Below, in pieces: positions 46,037 to 58,031 of a DNA stretch of 64,000 nucleotides. How positions within the stretch are numbered: position 1 is the stretch's first letter; each line of letters opens with the position of its first letter. The position numbers were made by a program, and so were the translations under genes. The DNA comes from Sarocladium kiliense (lineage: Eukaryota; Ascomycota; Sordariomycetes; Hypocreales; Sarocladiaceae), in NCBI GenBank assembly GCA_030734395.1, contig JAUZTG010000042.1, forward strand, positions 2,232,001 to 2,296,000, in the 5' to 3' direction. Below the pieces are notes generated by a model. The model saw only the letters and a list, made by a program, of their open reading frames with translations, made no database searches and was not told the DNA's origin.

Positions 46037-47197
46037 CTCTTGTCACGAATTGATGGTTTCTATAAGCTGAATGTTGAATTGTGGACCTTGGTCCTACGCA
46101 GCTAGCACGGTCGGATGCTTTTGTCGGCTGGAATGCAACTGAGATCGTGCCTTCTGCAGGATGAACAGGGCTTCCTGGGGGAAATGAATTGACGATTGGG
46201 TGATGTATACACCAAAAGCTCGAGGAATAAAAGTGATTCGAGAGGTTTTTCCTGTGTACGGAAGGCAACGTTTGTACAATGATGATGCTTAAAGTCCACC
46301 ACAGTGGCAGCGGTGATGGTTTGTTGACGCATGTTGCCCGGCCCACCGAAGCTGTCAATCGCTGCACAGGGGTTGGCACAACGCGCGAGGATGGCGAGCA
46401 ACTGCCTGCTTGGCTGGTCTATCACATTTAATATCCTCTGCAAGAGAAATAGTGCATCATTCATGTGAAGTGCTGTGTAATTGACGTTTTCTGCATTTCA
46501 TTGCGTCGTATCCTATCCTTCTAACAAATGAAGTCTGACATGATTCCGTCAGCAGCGCATTCCTCAATACTCGCTCTCCCCGCCTGATCAAATACAAAGG
46601 CCAGGAAGAGCGAGGCACTGGTGACAGCGCAATGTGTGAATTGTGCCCGATCCGTACAAAGAAGACATCGCAGTCGAAAACCCTTCGCGACGCTGCGTGA
46701 TTCTTCTCTTCCATCCTCGTGGCCTCGGCTTCCTCATCTGGATGCGCAAGAGCACACGGGCTTGACAAACCACTACCTGCCACAGCCTGCCTGAAGCGGT
46801 TTTCCGTCGCCTGAGCGAACAACTCGCATTGGGATCATCCGACAGAACCCATGGGTATTTTTACATCTGCGCCTCCTCTTTCTTTCGACGTTTCCTCGCC
46901 TCTTGCGCACTGGATGGCTGCATATGAATGCGTGATGATGCCTCTCCTTCTCCCCCAAAAAAAACTCCTTATTGGACTCGAGCGATCGACCCCTCTTGGT
47001 TGCCGAAGCGCGAGCCCGAATTGTTTGGCCGGCGGCCATGAAACAAATCAAAACAAACGCGCGAGCGAAAGCGAAACCAAGACGTCGAGGGGATGCATAA
47101 GGCGTGTTAAAGTTCCTTCGCACTTGAAATCCAAGTTGTTAATGCTTACGCTCTCAAGCAAAAGAAAGAAAACGACAGTGATGTGGTGGTGGTGTAT
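46037..47197. other. Intergenic between the GH3 and G-alpha genes
   Basis: Both genes are leftward, so this 1.16 kb holds the GH3 promoter and the G-alpha 3' flank. No gene is supported; the short minus-strand frames here lack family resemblance. Confidence 0.5.
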
Positions 47198-48632
47198 TCA
47201 CAAGATGAGTTGCTTCAGGTTCCGCTGGATAATCATATCCTGCACCGATCCCATCGTGATCTTCAGTAGGTTCGTATCGGTGGCATTGGTAAAATGTCCG
47301 TAAATTTCCTTCTCCGTGTTCCGGTTGAGGGCACGGAACTTGTCGAGGAAGTACTTGCTTGCGGCTTTGTAGTCATCGGCGGGGCCATGGTAATCGGTAA
47401 AGCCATGCTCGGTGATAGGGCTGCGCGCGAGCTTCTCGCGGAAAAGATCCATCTTGTTCAGGAACAGAATGAGGGCCGATTTGGTGAACCAGTGAGAGTT
47501 GGCGATCGACTCCCACAGCATCAGCGCCTCGTTCATTTGGTTCTGGTTTGTTGTCAGCCAACTTGTACACACGGCAACCTGCCACGATATGGAGTGAATT
47601 CTTTCGTTCCATGGGCAGAAGGGCTGCTGTTGCTCACCCCATCCTTATCCTCGACGAGACATTGGTCGTAACCGCTGATGGCAACCAGGAACAGCAGACA
47701 GTTGACGTTCTCGAAGCAGTGAATCCACTTCTTGCGCTCGGATCGCTGACCTCCAACGTCGAACATGCGATACGTCAGTTGGCCAAGGTCAAAAGTCGTC
47801 TCTGTAATGCCTGTTGTTCTTAATCGTGAACGGAGCAGGTCTTGATCCGTAGGAACGTATTCGGGTGCCCAAATGCGGTCGATATCCTCGATGAAACTAG
47901 TGAATAATCAGTGATGCCGTCCTGAGGAACACATGAAGCCTGTGCCAGAAGTCAACATACTATGCCAGGTTGTCATGAAGTGCGTACTCATTGCCCTTAG
48001 CAATGGCTGTCTTGACACCAGAATCTGCCCAGAGCGCCTTGACGGGCTCAAGATAGTCTACCGGCATCGGCTCTTCAGGACTGATTTCTTTCTCCACGAG
48101 GACCTTGACCATGTTTTTCTAAAGTGTGAGGAATGATCAGTATGGTTCCCACACCCCGTGATACTCTGCGTGGGCCATTAAAGCATGTTGTGAGACATAG
48201 AGGCGGGGCGAGCCGCGTCCCGTCGTGTGCTCTGATGCAAGGGGTTGGTCTTACCTCGTTCGCTGGGTCCTCAAAGTCGATGTTGAGCTCTTGCATGGCA
48301 TCCTGGATGGTCTTGAACGATTGAATGACGTTGCTGAAGACTACTGGCTTCCATTCGAGCTTCTCGTTTTTGCTGAATCCTTGTGCGTAGATGAGCTTCA
48401 TCTGCTTGAGGATGGTAGATTTGCCAGACTCTCCAGCACCTGCAGAACGAGCCTCGTTAGCGATCCCAATTGCCTCGGTCCATTCCGCCACGGAAATCTC
48501 CAATCAGCACATACCAAGGAGAAGGAGCTTGACCTCCTTCGACATCTTCTTTTCATCTTGCCGAATTGTCTTGTCGATTTCGCGGGAGCGCGAGGCGCCC
48601 GCCTCATCCTTGTCTCGGCCGCCGAAACACAT
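47198..48632 (-). CDS. gna-2: Heterotrimeric G-protein alpha subunit, fungal group II (GNA-2/MagC type, 354 aa)
   Basis: Five exons: 48632-48515, 48439-48255, 48118-47961, 47896-47638 and 47542-47198. Introns are short GT-AG. The N-terminus MCFGGRDKDEAG is the group II signature: it lacks the Gly2 needed for myristoylation that groups I and III have, but has Cys2 for possible palmitoylation. GTPase motifs are complete: GAGESGKST (P-loop), RTTGITETTF (switch I), FDVGGQRSERKKW (switch II with catalytic Gln), FLNKMD and TNATDT. It ends IIQRNLKQLIL and has no C-terminal pertussis-toxin cysteine. It transduces receptor signals at the plasma membrane; group II subunits usually give weaker phenotypes than groups I and III, by family knowledge. 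Confidence 0.96.
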
Positions 48633-51600
48633 TGCTGTGAGGGATCGGGGCTCTAGAGGCTCTTGATCGGTCCGTAGAAGTGCTTCGTCGGGCGTCGAGT
48701 AGCCGGCTCGGTGTCGCTGTCAACCGGCAAGATCGCAATTGCCCCGCCAGATCGAAAGAGCTATCTCGGAGTCAATGGCGCGAGTGCACCCTGATGCAAA
48801 CCAACGCTTCGTCGCCTCGATACTCAAAAGGCTGTGGTGAGGGTTTCCACTCCACAGGCCTATTGCGAAAAGGATCAAGGAACGAGACTGTGGTTGACGC
48901 CAGTTGCAGACGGAGAGAAGGGGTCAAAGAGCAGCGCGCTGGATAGAAAGTTGTTGCCGGGCGAGGTATGGGACCAGGGCCGAAAGGCAGCAGATGGCCG
49001 ATGCAAGCGGCACTAAGCTGTAGCCGTCAAGAGAGTCCACCACGCGGCGCTGAGCACGGACGCGCTAGCACGATGTGATACCCTTGATTGAGGGGAGGAT
49101 GCCAGCTGCGATAAGGGAGTGAGAAAGGAAAATAGGTATAAGGAGGAGAGGAGGTCGAAAGAAAATTGAAGGGTTCGGAGGCGGGAGAGAAGGAGAGGAC
49201 GGATTGAGATGGAGTCGCAAGGCAGATGAGGTGGACAGGAGGAGACAGGACAGGAAAATCTGACAGCGAAATGATGTACTGCCGTACTCAAAGTTCAGGA
49301 GAGGGAGAACGTACTACTCAATGGTGCAAGTATCATGCCTGTCAACTCAGTTCCCGGTGGTAATGAGACCAGGAGGGATCTGCTCGCCCGCCATGGCGCC
49401 GGCTGCAGGGGCTTCGTTCCCCTGTGGCGACGCCGAACTGCCTGCGAGCAGGTATCCCGTACCAGGCGCCACTCTCGAGCGCTGCAAGGTGCCAGCCCAG
49501 CCAGTGTTGTCATCGCTGAAGGTTTCCCTTTCCACCGAGACACAACCCACTTCTTCCCACCACCACCACGAGTTCGCAACGACACCACATTGCTCACACA
49601 ACCATGCCCGTTCCCGGCGACAACACCAAGCCTATCTCATGATGCCTGCATCGCCCATTGCTCCTGCACGGCTGCTCTTCTGCTTCTGGTCAAGCATGGT
49701 GGGGCCGCGCAGCATGGGTCCCAAACTCCCGCAAGGATCACAAGCGCCAATGCCACACGCTCGTCTTTGGGCATGACAGACGAGGCTTGACATGCCTGGC
49801 CCCTGCTCTGGTCTCCTCCAAAAGGTGCAACCCAAGACTCCTCCCGTCATCTTGCGCTGAACTTAGACTTCAAGACACAAGATCCATTCGTCATGTCCCT
49901 GGGTACGCTTGTAGGTACTGAGTCGCACAATTGCACGGGCAGATGCCTTGGGACTAGGCCACGCGCACAGAGGATGATCGGCTAACATCACGCATCCCCC
50001 ACCCCCGGCACATTGGATTCCACGCTGGTTGCTGCAGATATCAGAAGCAATGAAAGCGTCATTCGGCCAATGGAAAAGTTCCGCACTTTGCAGGTTGGCC
50101 ATGCGTTGATGCAGGGATGAGCAGCGGTTGGGAACACAGATCAAGATGCATGAGAAGGACGCAGACCGCAAGGTTGCAGCCAAGTGCAGGACGCACATGC
50201 AGCCACACACCGCACATGTTCCAGTCATCAACCCCAATCTCACCTCCCGCGTCGCACTGCGAGAAGCAAAGACACGCACAATCAGGAGAAGCATGTTGCT
50301 GACGACACATTAGGCTTGTGGCGTTCAGTGTCTCTAACAAGCCACAACAATACGTGTGACAAATCGATCAGGTTGACCTCGGGCAGCTTGCCGTTCGATG
50401 TCTCATCTGAGAGCAGCGAAATGAGATGTCAACATGGCGTTGATGAGTACCCATCCTCTCGCCTGTACCGCAAAACATCATCTCGGCCTCACCCTCAGAG
50501 CTTCATCCCGGAACATGACTGCCTAATTCTCCGGCCTGTCGGCATCGGGCAATTCCCAGGCAATTCCCGGCCACTCCTACGACGCACGTCGATTTATAGA
50601 GGTATTCCACAACGGTATGGGACGACAAGGCTTGGCCATGAACCGAAATCGAGTGACCTGACGTGCTCTCATTTATGTATACGGATACCAGAGCAATCTG
50701 ACGCTGGCCAGGGACCACGCCTGAAAGTGTGGATATGTTCCCTGTTCCATCACATTCTCTTTTCTTTTTCCTCCTCCTGTTCACGAGATGGCTTCCCCGT
50801 TCAGAACCGTGGACAAACTCGACCTCGCTGGAAGAGGGCTGAGCTAAGCCTTTGAGAGCATTTGAGCCATCTCTCCAAGATTGGTCGTAGCCGTCGATTT
50901 TAGTTCTTGATGTCAAGTGGCCCGAGAAGTAACCATTGTCAGAGGGCCCAAACATCTAATGCACACCCGGGTGTGCGGCAAACCTTCAAGCTTGACACAC
51001 ATGGCGGGGGGCTTCAGCTTTCCCTTGATGGACGATTACTGGGCCTCCCGTTCCGCCATGTCCGTCTACGCAACGGATTATGGAACCTTCGATCGCGAAT
51101 GACAGTCTAGACCAAACAAAGAAGCGAAGACATGCTCCTCTCAGCGAACCAGCAAACGAACGGTGCTCAACTGCCGATCACTGCAAAGACAAGAGGGCAG
51201 TCTCATGTCCGCAGAACGCCCCGAGATGTCGGTGCGAATGAGAGCTGGTGACAGGGGTTCCAAGTCGGTCAGCGGCACGGCACTCGTCGTCGTATGAGCA
51301 ACCTGGGCGTTGTTCTGCGCTTTCGCAAAAGCATCGAGAAGGGAGGAGTCCAACCAGTGGGACGGTCTCCAGAATAGTCGTTGCCAAGGCTCAAAGAAAC
51401 AACCTGCGCTTCTTTGGGCGAAGATTGGTTGTGGATTCCTCTGAAAAGGTGCCACAGTCAGGCGTGCTAGAGTTGGTGTCGTTTCACCATGACTCTAGCT
51501 TGGACTCTCAATGCTCAACACAGAACTTTGATATGCGAGTTGCAACTGCCAGAGCCCAAGCTTTGTGGCTTGCTCACCAAGTTGCCAGTTGAGCCCAAGC

Positions 51601-52679
51601 CCCGGGGAACAGGGGGCGGCCCGGTGTAAGGAGGCCACGCGACCGACATCTCACCGTTGGCTCACCCAAGATTTTATCCTCTTCAGAATAGTAGTACTGT
51701 GATGAAGAGGAGTCTCGCAAAATTGTGAAAGCCAACGATGGCAGAAGCAAAAGGCGACCAGCCCACCTTCCGGGATGTGTGCTGTACTTTTCTTCTGCCC
51801 CTGGGGGTCCACGAGGGACGGGTGTTCCCCAGTTGCATGTTCCCACAACGCTCGTGGCTTCTGGATAAGATCGACAGGAGAGACAGGCATGTTTCGATGG
51901 GGCATGGAGATTTGGTAATTGGTAATCACAAGTCATGAAAACCTATGTCTGGCATGACAGTCGCATCCCTTCTCGTGTCCATCAAGAGCCGGTCCTCGGC
52001 GGATCTCTTCGTCCGCAACCTTGACTTAAGCTAAGGAGCTCTGGCGAGTCTCGTGTCAGGCCCAACATGAGCTACAAGATGGCGTGAGACAAGGCGCCAA
52101 ACGCTCTCCAGCGCTCCAGAATACACAATGTCGTTAGTTAGTCTTAGTGTCCTTCACTATTGTATGACAGTATCGGGATGGAGGAAGCGAAACGACTTGA
52201 GACAAGAAATTCTTGTCCAGTGGTATCCTACAACGAGCTCGATTGACTATTCGCACGGCCGTCTTACTCCATCTGTCAAAGATGCAAGCCAGGCCTCATA
52301 GCTAATACAAATAGCCAGAAAAGATCATATCCATCCTAAATGCCTCTCAAAAAAATGCCATAATTGGTCTTAGCACCCACAGCTAAAGTCAGTAGCCTCA
52401 CCGCCAAGTCGAGCTGAGCTACCCTAAGTCCCCCCACGACCTCCGCCCCGGGCGGCGTCTCGCTGTCTTCGGCGGCCGGCCACATCCCGCTCCGATCATG
52501 TTATGTGATGTCAGGTCACAGAAAATTTTGACCCAGCGCCTGAAGGTTGGGTGGGAATGAGCTTCTTCTCAAGACACTACTACTTGCTGCAATTTTCTGC
52601 TGCTTCATCATACAGCTGCACGCCTCGGCCTCACTTTTTCAACCGCATCACTTTCTCCTCGTTCCGAACAGTCAACACA
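48633..52679. other. 4 kb intergenic region between the G-alpha and spermidine synthase genes
   Basis: The two flanking genes diverge, so both promoters lie in it. Frames of up to 223 codons occur (50184-50855, plus), and two overlapping 151-codon frames lie near 49,330, but none has domain resemblance or plausible codon bias. About 49,040-49,320 is very purine-rich on the plus strand (runs of GGAGG and GAGAA), which is a pyrimidine-rich leader for the leftward G-alpha gene. Confidence 0.5.
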
Positions 52680-54433
52680 ATGGCCGAGATCACTCACGAG
52701 ACCATCAAGGGTAGGTTTGTTTTGTTCCTGCCTTACTACCCCGCGTCGTCATGATTGCCCCTCCAAACCCACGAGAATCTGCAGAAACACCGGGAGGCAT
52801 TGGGGGAGCGCAGCAATTCTACTTTGATATCCCAATCACTTCATTTACACCAAGCAAAGCTTGAGCTTGGTCCGATTTGTCACTTGAGACCCTGGGCAGT
52901 TGCAACCAAGAACATTGCTTGAGCATCACCTGCACCCTCGCACGCTCGAAGCCCCTTCCCAGACCTCGACTTCTCGGCTTCAATTCACGTTGCACCCGAT
53001 CCCAATGTCCGATCCTCGTATGGCGCCCAAGCTGACTCTGTGTAATAGATGGCTGGTTCCGGGAGATCTCCCACATGTGGCCAGGTAAGACATGCATCGT
53101 GTGCCCATCCGATTCCATCTCTTGTCTAACCCTCCTCCAGGCCAGGCCATGACCCTCAAGGTCGACAAGGTCCTACACCACGAGAAGAGCAAGTACCAGG
53201 ATGTGCTTCTCTTCAAGTCCACCGACTACGGCAACGTTCTCGTCCTCGACAATGTCATCCAGGCTACCGAGCGCGATGAGTTCTCCTACCAGGAGATGAT
53301 CACCCACCTGGCCCTCAACTCCCACCCCAACCCCAAGAAGGTTCTTGTCATTGGCGGTGGTGACGGTGGCGTCCTCCGTGAGGTTGTCAAGCACGACTGC
53401 GTTGAGGAGGCTATTCTCTGCGACATTGATGAGGTATGTTCGCCACCCCTACAATCGCCCAGGACACTCACTTACCCTTCACTTCCCATAGGCTGTCCCT
53501 CGCCTTTCTAAGGAGTTCCTCCCCGAAATGGCCGCCGGCCTGACCCACCCCAAGAGCACCGTTCACATCGGCGACGGCTTCAAGTTCCTTAACGACTACA
53601 AGAACGCCTTCGACGTCATCATCACCGACTCGTCCGACCCCGACGGCCCTGCCGAGAGCCTCTTCCAGAAGTCCTACTTCCAGCTCCTCCACGACGCCCT
53701 GCGCGAGGGCGGCGTCATTACCACCCAAGGTTGTATGTCTCCTTTTCTCTTGAGGAAAGTAGAGGGGTCCCTAGGAGAGGCGATGTGTTGGGATGGATCC
53801 CCGGGGACTCTCTGGCGCGGCGTGACTTTTGCCTCTTGTTCTCCCCCGTTTGGTTGAACATGCAAGCAACAGACTCCGCATGCCAGGGTTTTGCCTTAGA
53901 TCTTTCATCAGCTGGTACCACGCTGAGAGCTCAGCGTGGCACCCGCCCCATCCTAGGGACTGCCCGAAGCTAGTGCTGCTTTCCCCCCAGCGAACGGCTT
54001 CCGGTAGTCCTGCGTAGCCCGCCAGCCATCCGTCGTCGAATTCCTGGCAAAGTCTCCGGTCTTGCCGTGATCCCTCTCTCCTGCTGTCTGAAAAAAAGAA
54101 ACAAAACTTGATGCGTGGGGCATGATTTTGCTAACGAGATGTTTACTCTTCACAGCTGAGAACCAGTGGCTCCACCTCTCTCTCATCAAAAGGCTCAAGC
54201 AGGACTGCAAGGAGGTCTTCCCCGTCGCCGAGTACGCCTACACCACCATCCCAACCTACCCCTCCGGCCAGATCGGCTTCATGGTCTGCTCCAAGGACCC
54301 CAACGCCGACGTCAAGAAGCCACTTCGCCGCTGGACTCCTGAGGAGGAGGCTGAGAAGTGCCGCTACTACAACGCCGAGATCCACGCTGCCAGCTTCATC
54401 CTCCCGACCTTCGCCAAGAAGGAGCTGCAATAA
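52680..54433 (+). CDS. SPE3: Spermidine synthase (291 aa)
   Basis: Five exons: 52680-52710, 53049-53084, 53141-53433, 53492-53729 and 54156-54433. Introns are 338, 56, 58 and 426 bp; two are unusually long. The spliced start is MAEITHETIKDGWFREISHM, then WPGQAMTLKVDKVLHHEKSKYQ. Hallmarks: LDNVIQATERDEFSYQEM, the nucleotide-type binding loop VLVIGGGDGGVLREV, the aspartate pair in DVIITDSSDPDGPAE and the C-terminal YTTIPTYPSGQIGFMVCSK. It transfers an aminopropyl group from decarboxylated S-adenosylmethionine to putrescine in the cytosol. The long fourth intron carries no sign of coding sequence. Codon use is strongly C-biased, as in a well expressed gene. It converges with the omega-amidase gene. 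Confidence 0.96.
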
Positions 54434-54699
54434 GGACTGAACTTTGTTTGAGTGGTTATCACGATGGATTAAGTAAGAGATCGTCTTGATCATTTGGGAT
54501 ATATGCGGAAAAAGTATGGGTTGGAAAGCAGCCAGTGGACAAATGTGCCCAAGGGCACCGATAGACTTGAACATGATTTAATGATATGACTGGTTCCTCG
54601 AAGTCTCAAGTAGTGATATCGTACATCCAACTCGAGAATTGTATGTACAAGCGTAGGTTTAAGTTCTCATTCCACCTACGATTTTGCTTCGATTCCCTC

Positions 54700-55761
54700 C
54701 TATGCCTTGAGTTCGGGGTCTTCCAGCTTTACGTCTCCCTCACTGATATCCGGATACACGTCAAACCTCCTCTGGGTCAACAGTGGGATATTCCTCCTCG
54801 TCTCGCTGATCTTCTCTCCATCCAGCTCAAACTCCACAATCGTCTCCTTCTCCTCCGCCTCAGCCACAACATTCGCCAACGGATCCACAAGCAACGAGTG
54901 GCCATACGCATGATACGAAGCGTCCATATCCCGCGCAGGACTGCACATGGCAACGTAGAGCTGATTATCCACGGCGCGAGCCTGCGCCAGAAGCTTCCAG
55001 TGCATGGGACCGGTCGTGAGGTTGAAGGCGCCGGGGTAGATGAGGGCGAAAGCGCCCTTGCGGGCTGCAACGGTGGCGAGCTCGGGGAAGCGAACGTCGT
55101 AGCAGATGGCGATTGCGATGGTACCATACTCGGGGAGGTTGACGAGAGTAATCTTGTTCCCGGGGGAGAGTACGTCGCTTTCGCGGAAGGTGATCTTGCC
55201 GGGAATATCGATATCAAACAGGTGGGTTTTGCGGTGGGTAGCGAGGAGGGCGCCATCGGGGCCGAAGGTGAGGCTGGTGTTGTAGTATGTTGGCTTGCCA
55301 TCGCCTCCTGGCTTGGGACCCTTCTCTGGCACAGATCCACCAACGAGGTAGATCTTGTTCTCAGCAGCCATGGCACTCAGTGCGTGAAAGCTTGGTGACT
55401 GGTCCTTGGAAGGCGGCGAGGGCAGCAGGGTCTCTGCGTAGCTTGGGAAGAAGTCGCAGCCGTATGGCGAGTTGAAGCACTCCGGCAAGACGACGATTTT
55501 GGAGCCGCCTGATGCTGCGCGACGGACCATATCGGCGGCGTGTGAGAGGTTCGCGGCCTTATCTGCGCCAGCAGCGAGCTGAACAAGAGCGATCTTGACA
55601 GACTTCTTGAGCACGGGGCTCGGGGTCGATTTGGAAGCCATGGTATTGACGAGGGAGGGGTGGCGGAGGGTCGAAGCGAGGGGACGAGCTGCAGAAGAAG
55701 AAGAGGTTGAGGATGTGAAGCTAGAGGTGACGAGATATCGTAGAGGAGATAGTATGCGCAT
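54700..55761 (-). CDS. NIT3: Omega-amidase, nitrilase family (Nit2/yeast Nit3 type, 353 aa)
   Basis: Single exon. The frame is open to 56046, but I start at MRILSPLRYLVTSSF (55761). This gives a Ser/Arg-rich, acid-free 40-residue presequence (likely mitochondrial) before MASKSTPSPVLKKSVKIALV; an alternative cytosolic start is that second Met (55641). Nitrilase triad: Glu94 in VVLPECFNSPYG, Lys178 in THRKTHLFDID and Cys220 in IAICYDVRFPEL. The motifs GGSVPEKG and DPLANVVAE fit the omega-amidase branch. It deaminates alpha-ketoglutaramate and alpha-ketosuccinamate, the products of glutamine and asparagine transaminases. It might give mitochondrial and cytosolic forms by alternative initiation. 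Confidence 0.9.
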   Translation of the reverse strand: MRILSPLRYLVTSSFTSSTSSSSAARPLASTLRHPSLVNTMASKSTPSPVLKKSVKIALVQLAAGADKAANLSHAADMVRRAASGGSKIVVLPECFNSPYGCDFFPSYAETLLPSPPSKDQSPSFHALSAMAAENKIYLVGGSVPEKGPKPGGDGKPTYYNTSLTFGPDGALLATHRKTHLFDIDIPGKITFRESDVLSPGNKITLVNLPEYGTIAIAICYDVRFPELATVAARKGAFALIYPGAFNLTTGPMHWKLLAQARAVDNQLYVAMCSPARDMDASYHAYGHSLLVDPLANVVAEAEEKETIVEFELDGEKISETRRNIPLLTQRRFDVYPDISEGDVKLEDPELKA

Positions 55762-57305
55762 GGCTTTGTGGGAGGATCTGGCGGCGATGGGCATATAACG
55801 AGACGGAGCTGTGGTGGACGCGGTTACGTGATGGGAGGTGGTTATGGTGGGGGAGCGAAGCCGGAGGGAGGCGGGGCGCGGCGGCGGCGGCGGGAGATCG
55901 GGGGTTATCGGCGGCGGGTTTCGGACTGGGAGTCCGATGGTGATGACAATCCGGTCAACGGATGATCTAGGGGACAATTGGACATCATGTTTAGTAGCGT
56001 GAATCGAGACAGCAGCGAGTGTATCACGTGAGATGAATTGAGTCAAAAGAACGACCCTAACGCGCAGTGTAAGCGATGTGGTAATAGTTCGTGAGCGACC
56101 TAGGTGAGACCCGAGGGCCCTGCTTTACATGGTTTGTTCCCAGATGCCTTCATGATGGCATTGAGGTAACGAAACGCAAGACGAGCCACACAAGGCTGCT
56201 GAGATATAATGTGGGAAGAGAGATCGCTGGCACAACGGCGTTCCCCAGAGACGCTGATAAGGATGTAGACTCAATCCCCGCCATTCGCGCCACAGCATGC
56301 ACCCCACGAACACCATGATAAGGTAGTGTCCGAGTAAGGCACGAAGAAAAGATGACACTGATAAGGAAGACGCAGGTGAGATGCATGTGACCTTGAATTC
56401 ATGGAGAAAACGGTATAGGCGAAGTAGCTTTATCAGTCGCAGATGCTAAATGAGTCTCTAGACACGAGCTTACAGTACCTTGTCCAGGCTAATGCTACAG
56501 TCGTCACTCGCCAAGCCAAAAACAAGCTGCCCTGGGCAATGAACCGGGTCTAACGCTCCGCGCGACCAGTGCAGCGACTCGACTGATGCAACACCATGTG
56601 GCAGCCTCGACACGCCACCATTGGACCGAAGGACGGGCCTAGGGAATGGCGGGCGGTGTGGCCTGCAGGACGTTTGTGCAGGTGACTTCTTTCAATGCAT
56701 ATGCGCAGGTTAGGTGGGATGGGTTGGACATGGTTCCAAGGTAGAAAAGTTGGACGTGGGATGGTGGTAGTGTCTACAGGTGTGAGTTTCAGCTATACTT
56801 GGTAGAATTGGTGCTAATAAAGCGTCAAGAAGGATTTCCAGGTATTATTTCGCGGCTCTTGGTGGAGGAGCCCCCCACCTCACTGAAAGACAGAGGCTGC
56901 CATTACCACTTGACACCTCCAAGGCAAGCTCCACGGTGACGACAGCGCCCAGCAACTCACCTCGATCCCGCTGCTTCCTTCTACCGCAGGTCTCATCGTG
57001 GCATCACCACTACCACCTTCTCCTCCCCCTTCTCCATCCTACTCCGTCACAGCTGTTCCTCCTCAGCAGCATCGAGACTCCATACCATCGTCTCAGCTGG
57101 ACTGTCGCCGGTCAGGTCTGCTCACGGCGCACTTCCTCGATCCATCATCGCCACATCTCCAGCCTCCTTCCCAAGTGGCACAGCACAGGTCTGCGACAGC
57201 CTGGCCGCTTTCGGGTACCCTCGAATAAATCCTAAACCCTCGTGCACGACATCAATCTGCGAACCGACATAGGCAACTGAGCAAAAAACCAAGAGCGACG
57301 GCATC
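55762..57305. promoter_or_regulatory. Divergent intergenic region, omega-amidase / claudin-like gene
   Basis: 1.5 kb with both promoters. The frame of the omega-amidase continues open for 95 codons upstream of its start with a Pro-rich stretch (GC-rich, PPPPPRP), which I take as noncoding leader. No other gene is supported. The last 350 bp on the right are pyrimidine-rich, as for a leader. Confidence 0.45.
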
Positions 57306-58031
57306 ATGACGCGTGTCTGGGTTTATTCTTGCGCGTTGACGGCTTTCGTCGCCGGCAAGTCCATCCAAGCATACTCCCCTCACGCCACCCCAACAACACA
57401 ACTGACCTGATCCTTTAGCAACCGCCATGGCCGTCGCCTCCATCTGGATCCCCCACTGGGTCACCTACTCAGTCACTACTCCAGGCGGTGACACCTTCGA
57501 GAAGCACATCGGTCTGCACAGAAGCTGCTCCACCCTCGACGATCCTCCTTGTCGAACCTTCCCTACCAAAGACCTGTGTCAAGATGGAGAGCGTTATTTC
57601 TGTTCCATGTGGCGCACTGTCGGGTTCATGGCCAGCTTTGCTGTAATTCTTTGCCTGGCTTGTCTTGTCTCCTTCCTTGTCATCATGGGTGGCGGCAAGT
57701 ATAAGCGGGAGACCGGCTGGCCATTCGTCGGTGCTATGCTGACCCTTGTGTCTGTGGTCGAGTTCGTTATCATCTCCATCGTGGTGAGTACAGAATGAGT
57801 GTCTTGTTCATTGCTGTTCCTGGGCTTCTCACTAAACATGTTTCTCAGGCATACCTCTATGACAATGACGAGCAATTCGCGATTCCAGGCTGGACTCTGG
57901 ATGCGTCTTGGTATATGAGCACCTTCAGCGCCACTATATGCCTGATATCTGCAGGAGGGATTGCCCTTTCTGCTTATCTGCTTCCACCAGATGATGGCTA
58001 CGACTTCCTGGACGATCCTTTTGACGCCTAA
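57306..58031 (+). CDS. Four-helix claudin-like membrane protein (198 aa)
   Basis: Three exons: 57306-57354, 57419-57783 and 57849-58031. The first intron begins GCAAGT and ends TTTAG (GC-AG class, 64 bp); splicing there gives MTRVWVYSCALTAFVAATAM, then AVASIWIPHWV, a perfect first helix. The second intron is GT-AG (65 bp). Four transmembrane helices: about 4-27, MASFAVILCLACLVSFLVIM, WPFVGAMLTLVSVVEFVIIS and TICLISAGGIALSAYLL. The loop between helices 1 and 2 is long and has Cys pairs (GLHRSCSTLDDPPC, LCQDGERYFCSMW), as in the claudin/SUR7 layout. I recall widely conserved homologues in filamentous fungi, often misnamed in databases. A role in the plasma membrane or septa is inferred only. 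Confidence 0.85.

Noticed and set aside
49321..49790. Two overlapping 151-codon plus-strand frames
   Set aside because: Two long frames over the same bases cannot both be real, and both read the antisense of the G-alpha gene's upstream region.
50184..50855. 223-codon plus-strand frame
   Set aside because: Low-complexity, His/Ser/Arg-rich composition without hydrophobic core, typical of a chance frame; no family resemblance.
55762..56046. N-terminal 95-codon extension of the omega-amidase frame
   Set aside because: Pro-rich, GC-driven open frame beyond the expected family length; the Met at 55761 already supplies a plausible presequence.
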